From positions 89,038,482-89,102,481 of the forward strand of contig CP154956.1 in the NCBI GenBank assembly GCA_039621445.1: 64,000 bases of DNA. Reading direction: 5' to 3'. Shown piece by piece: positions 63,725-64,000 of the stretch. Within the stretch, counting starts at the first letter, position 1. Each line of letters begins with the position of its first letter. A program made the position numbers and the translations under genes. The notes below the pieces were generated by a model that was not told where the DNA came from, made no database searches, and saw only the letters and a program-made list of their open reading frames with translations. This DNA comes from Euglena gracilis. Taxonomy: Eukaryota; Euglenida; Euglenophyceae; Euglenales.

Positions 63725-64000
63725 AGGCCGGGGCACACTCGTGCACAACAGTGGCGGCTCCCCGTGTGGGAGGAGGAGAAGGGTGGTGGGCAGGGCTGCA
63801 TAGGATGGGCTTGGCGTCCCCCATCCAAACGGGAGGGAGGGAGAGGGCAGGGTTCGACATGGGGCAAGGTGTGGGGTGGTCTGGACCAGGACCAGGTCCA
63901 TCGATTTAAGGACCGGTGGGGGGTCCGGACCACCCCACCCCCCCCCCCGTCAAGGAGGGGGGGGAACTGCCCCACAAAACAGTGGGAAGGCAAAAATGAT
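63725..64000. other. No gene recognised
   Basis: GC-rich with G/C blocks near 63940-63965 that could belong to a MITE cut by the window end. Confidence 0.35.

Noticed and set aside
1-64000. LTR retrotransposon, LINE, virus-derived or hAT transposase genes
   Set aside because: I looked for reverse transcriptase, integrase and transposase motifs in the longer open frames and recognised none, and no long direct terminal repeats were seen.

Overview
The window looks like nuclear DNA of an intron-rich eukaryote, most likely a protist or alga, although the lineage cannot be fixed from sequence alone. Support: long microsatellites and a 4.25 kb satellite, TTAGGG-type telomere motifs, non-autonomous DNA transposons with 8-bp target duplications, short open stretches bounded by pyrimidine-AG and GT(A/G)AG signals, and no operons, bacterial ribosome sites, rRNA or tRNA. 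No complete gene of recognisable family is visible. No transposase or reverse transcriptase was recognised. The very long open frames are by-products of stop-free repeats.

Repeats by family. Family A: hAT-like MITEs, CAGGG termini with 8-bp duplications, at 7530, 8562, 35170, 36297, 42917 and 62217 plus fragments. Family B: shorter hAT-like relatives at 7790, 22259, 48239, 48903 and 49281. Family C: GTCCAACGACC-ended elements at 14033, 16814, 25740, 27384, 41345, 48630 and 61809. Family D: two long-inverted-repeat elements with TTAGGG motifs inside a CATATA microsatellite (3324, 3953). Family E: A-rich TGCGCA elements at 37242 and 44522. Family G: CAGTCAGTCACT elements at 1, 13425 and 20262. 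A, B, C and G share internal GGCGCC-type hairpins. Satellites: CATATA (3.2-4.4 kb), CATA (4.7 kb), ATCC/AGCC (28.7-33.0 kb) and several AT islands.

Layout. 0-13 kb is repeat-dominated with weak exon candidates. 14.9-15.3 kb holds a well-bounded minus-strand exon. 19-28 kb mixes minisatellites, MITEs and possible exons. 27.8-28.7 and 34.9-38.0 kb carry a series of GC-rich minus-strand exon candidates separated by MITEs and by the satellite, perhaps one or two genes with swollen introns. 42.3 kb has the best exon, minus strand, with two probable membrane spans. 44-49 kb has more exon candidates and a MITE directly abutting one. 53.0-55.5 kb and 62.5-63.7 kb carry plus-strand exon candidates. 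59.6-61.7 kb carries mixed-strand candidates including a membrane-type terminal exon.

Because gene calls rest on reading frame plus splice signals only, with no homology search or transcript data, functions are left open. The transposon calls rest on direct sequence (terminal inverted repeats and target duplications) and are firmer.
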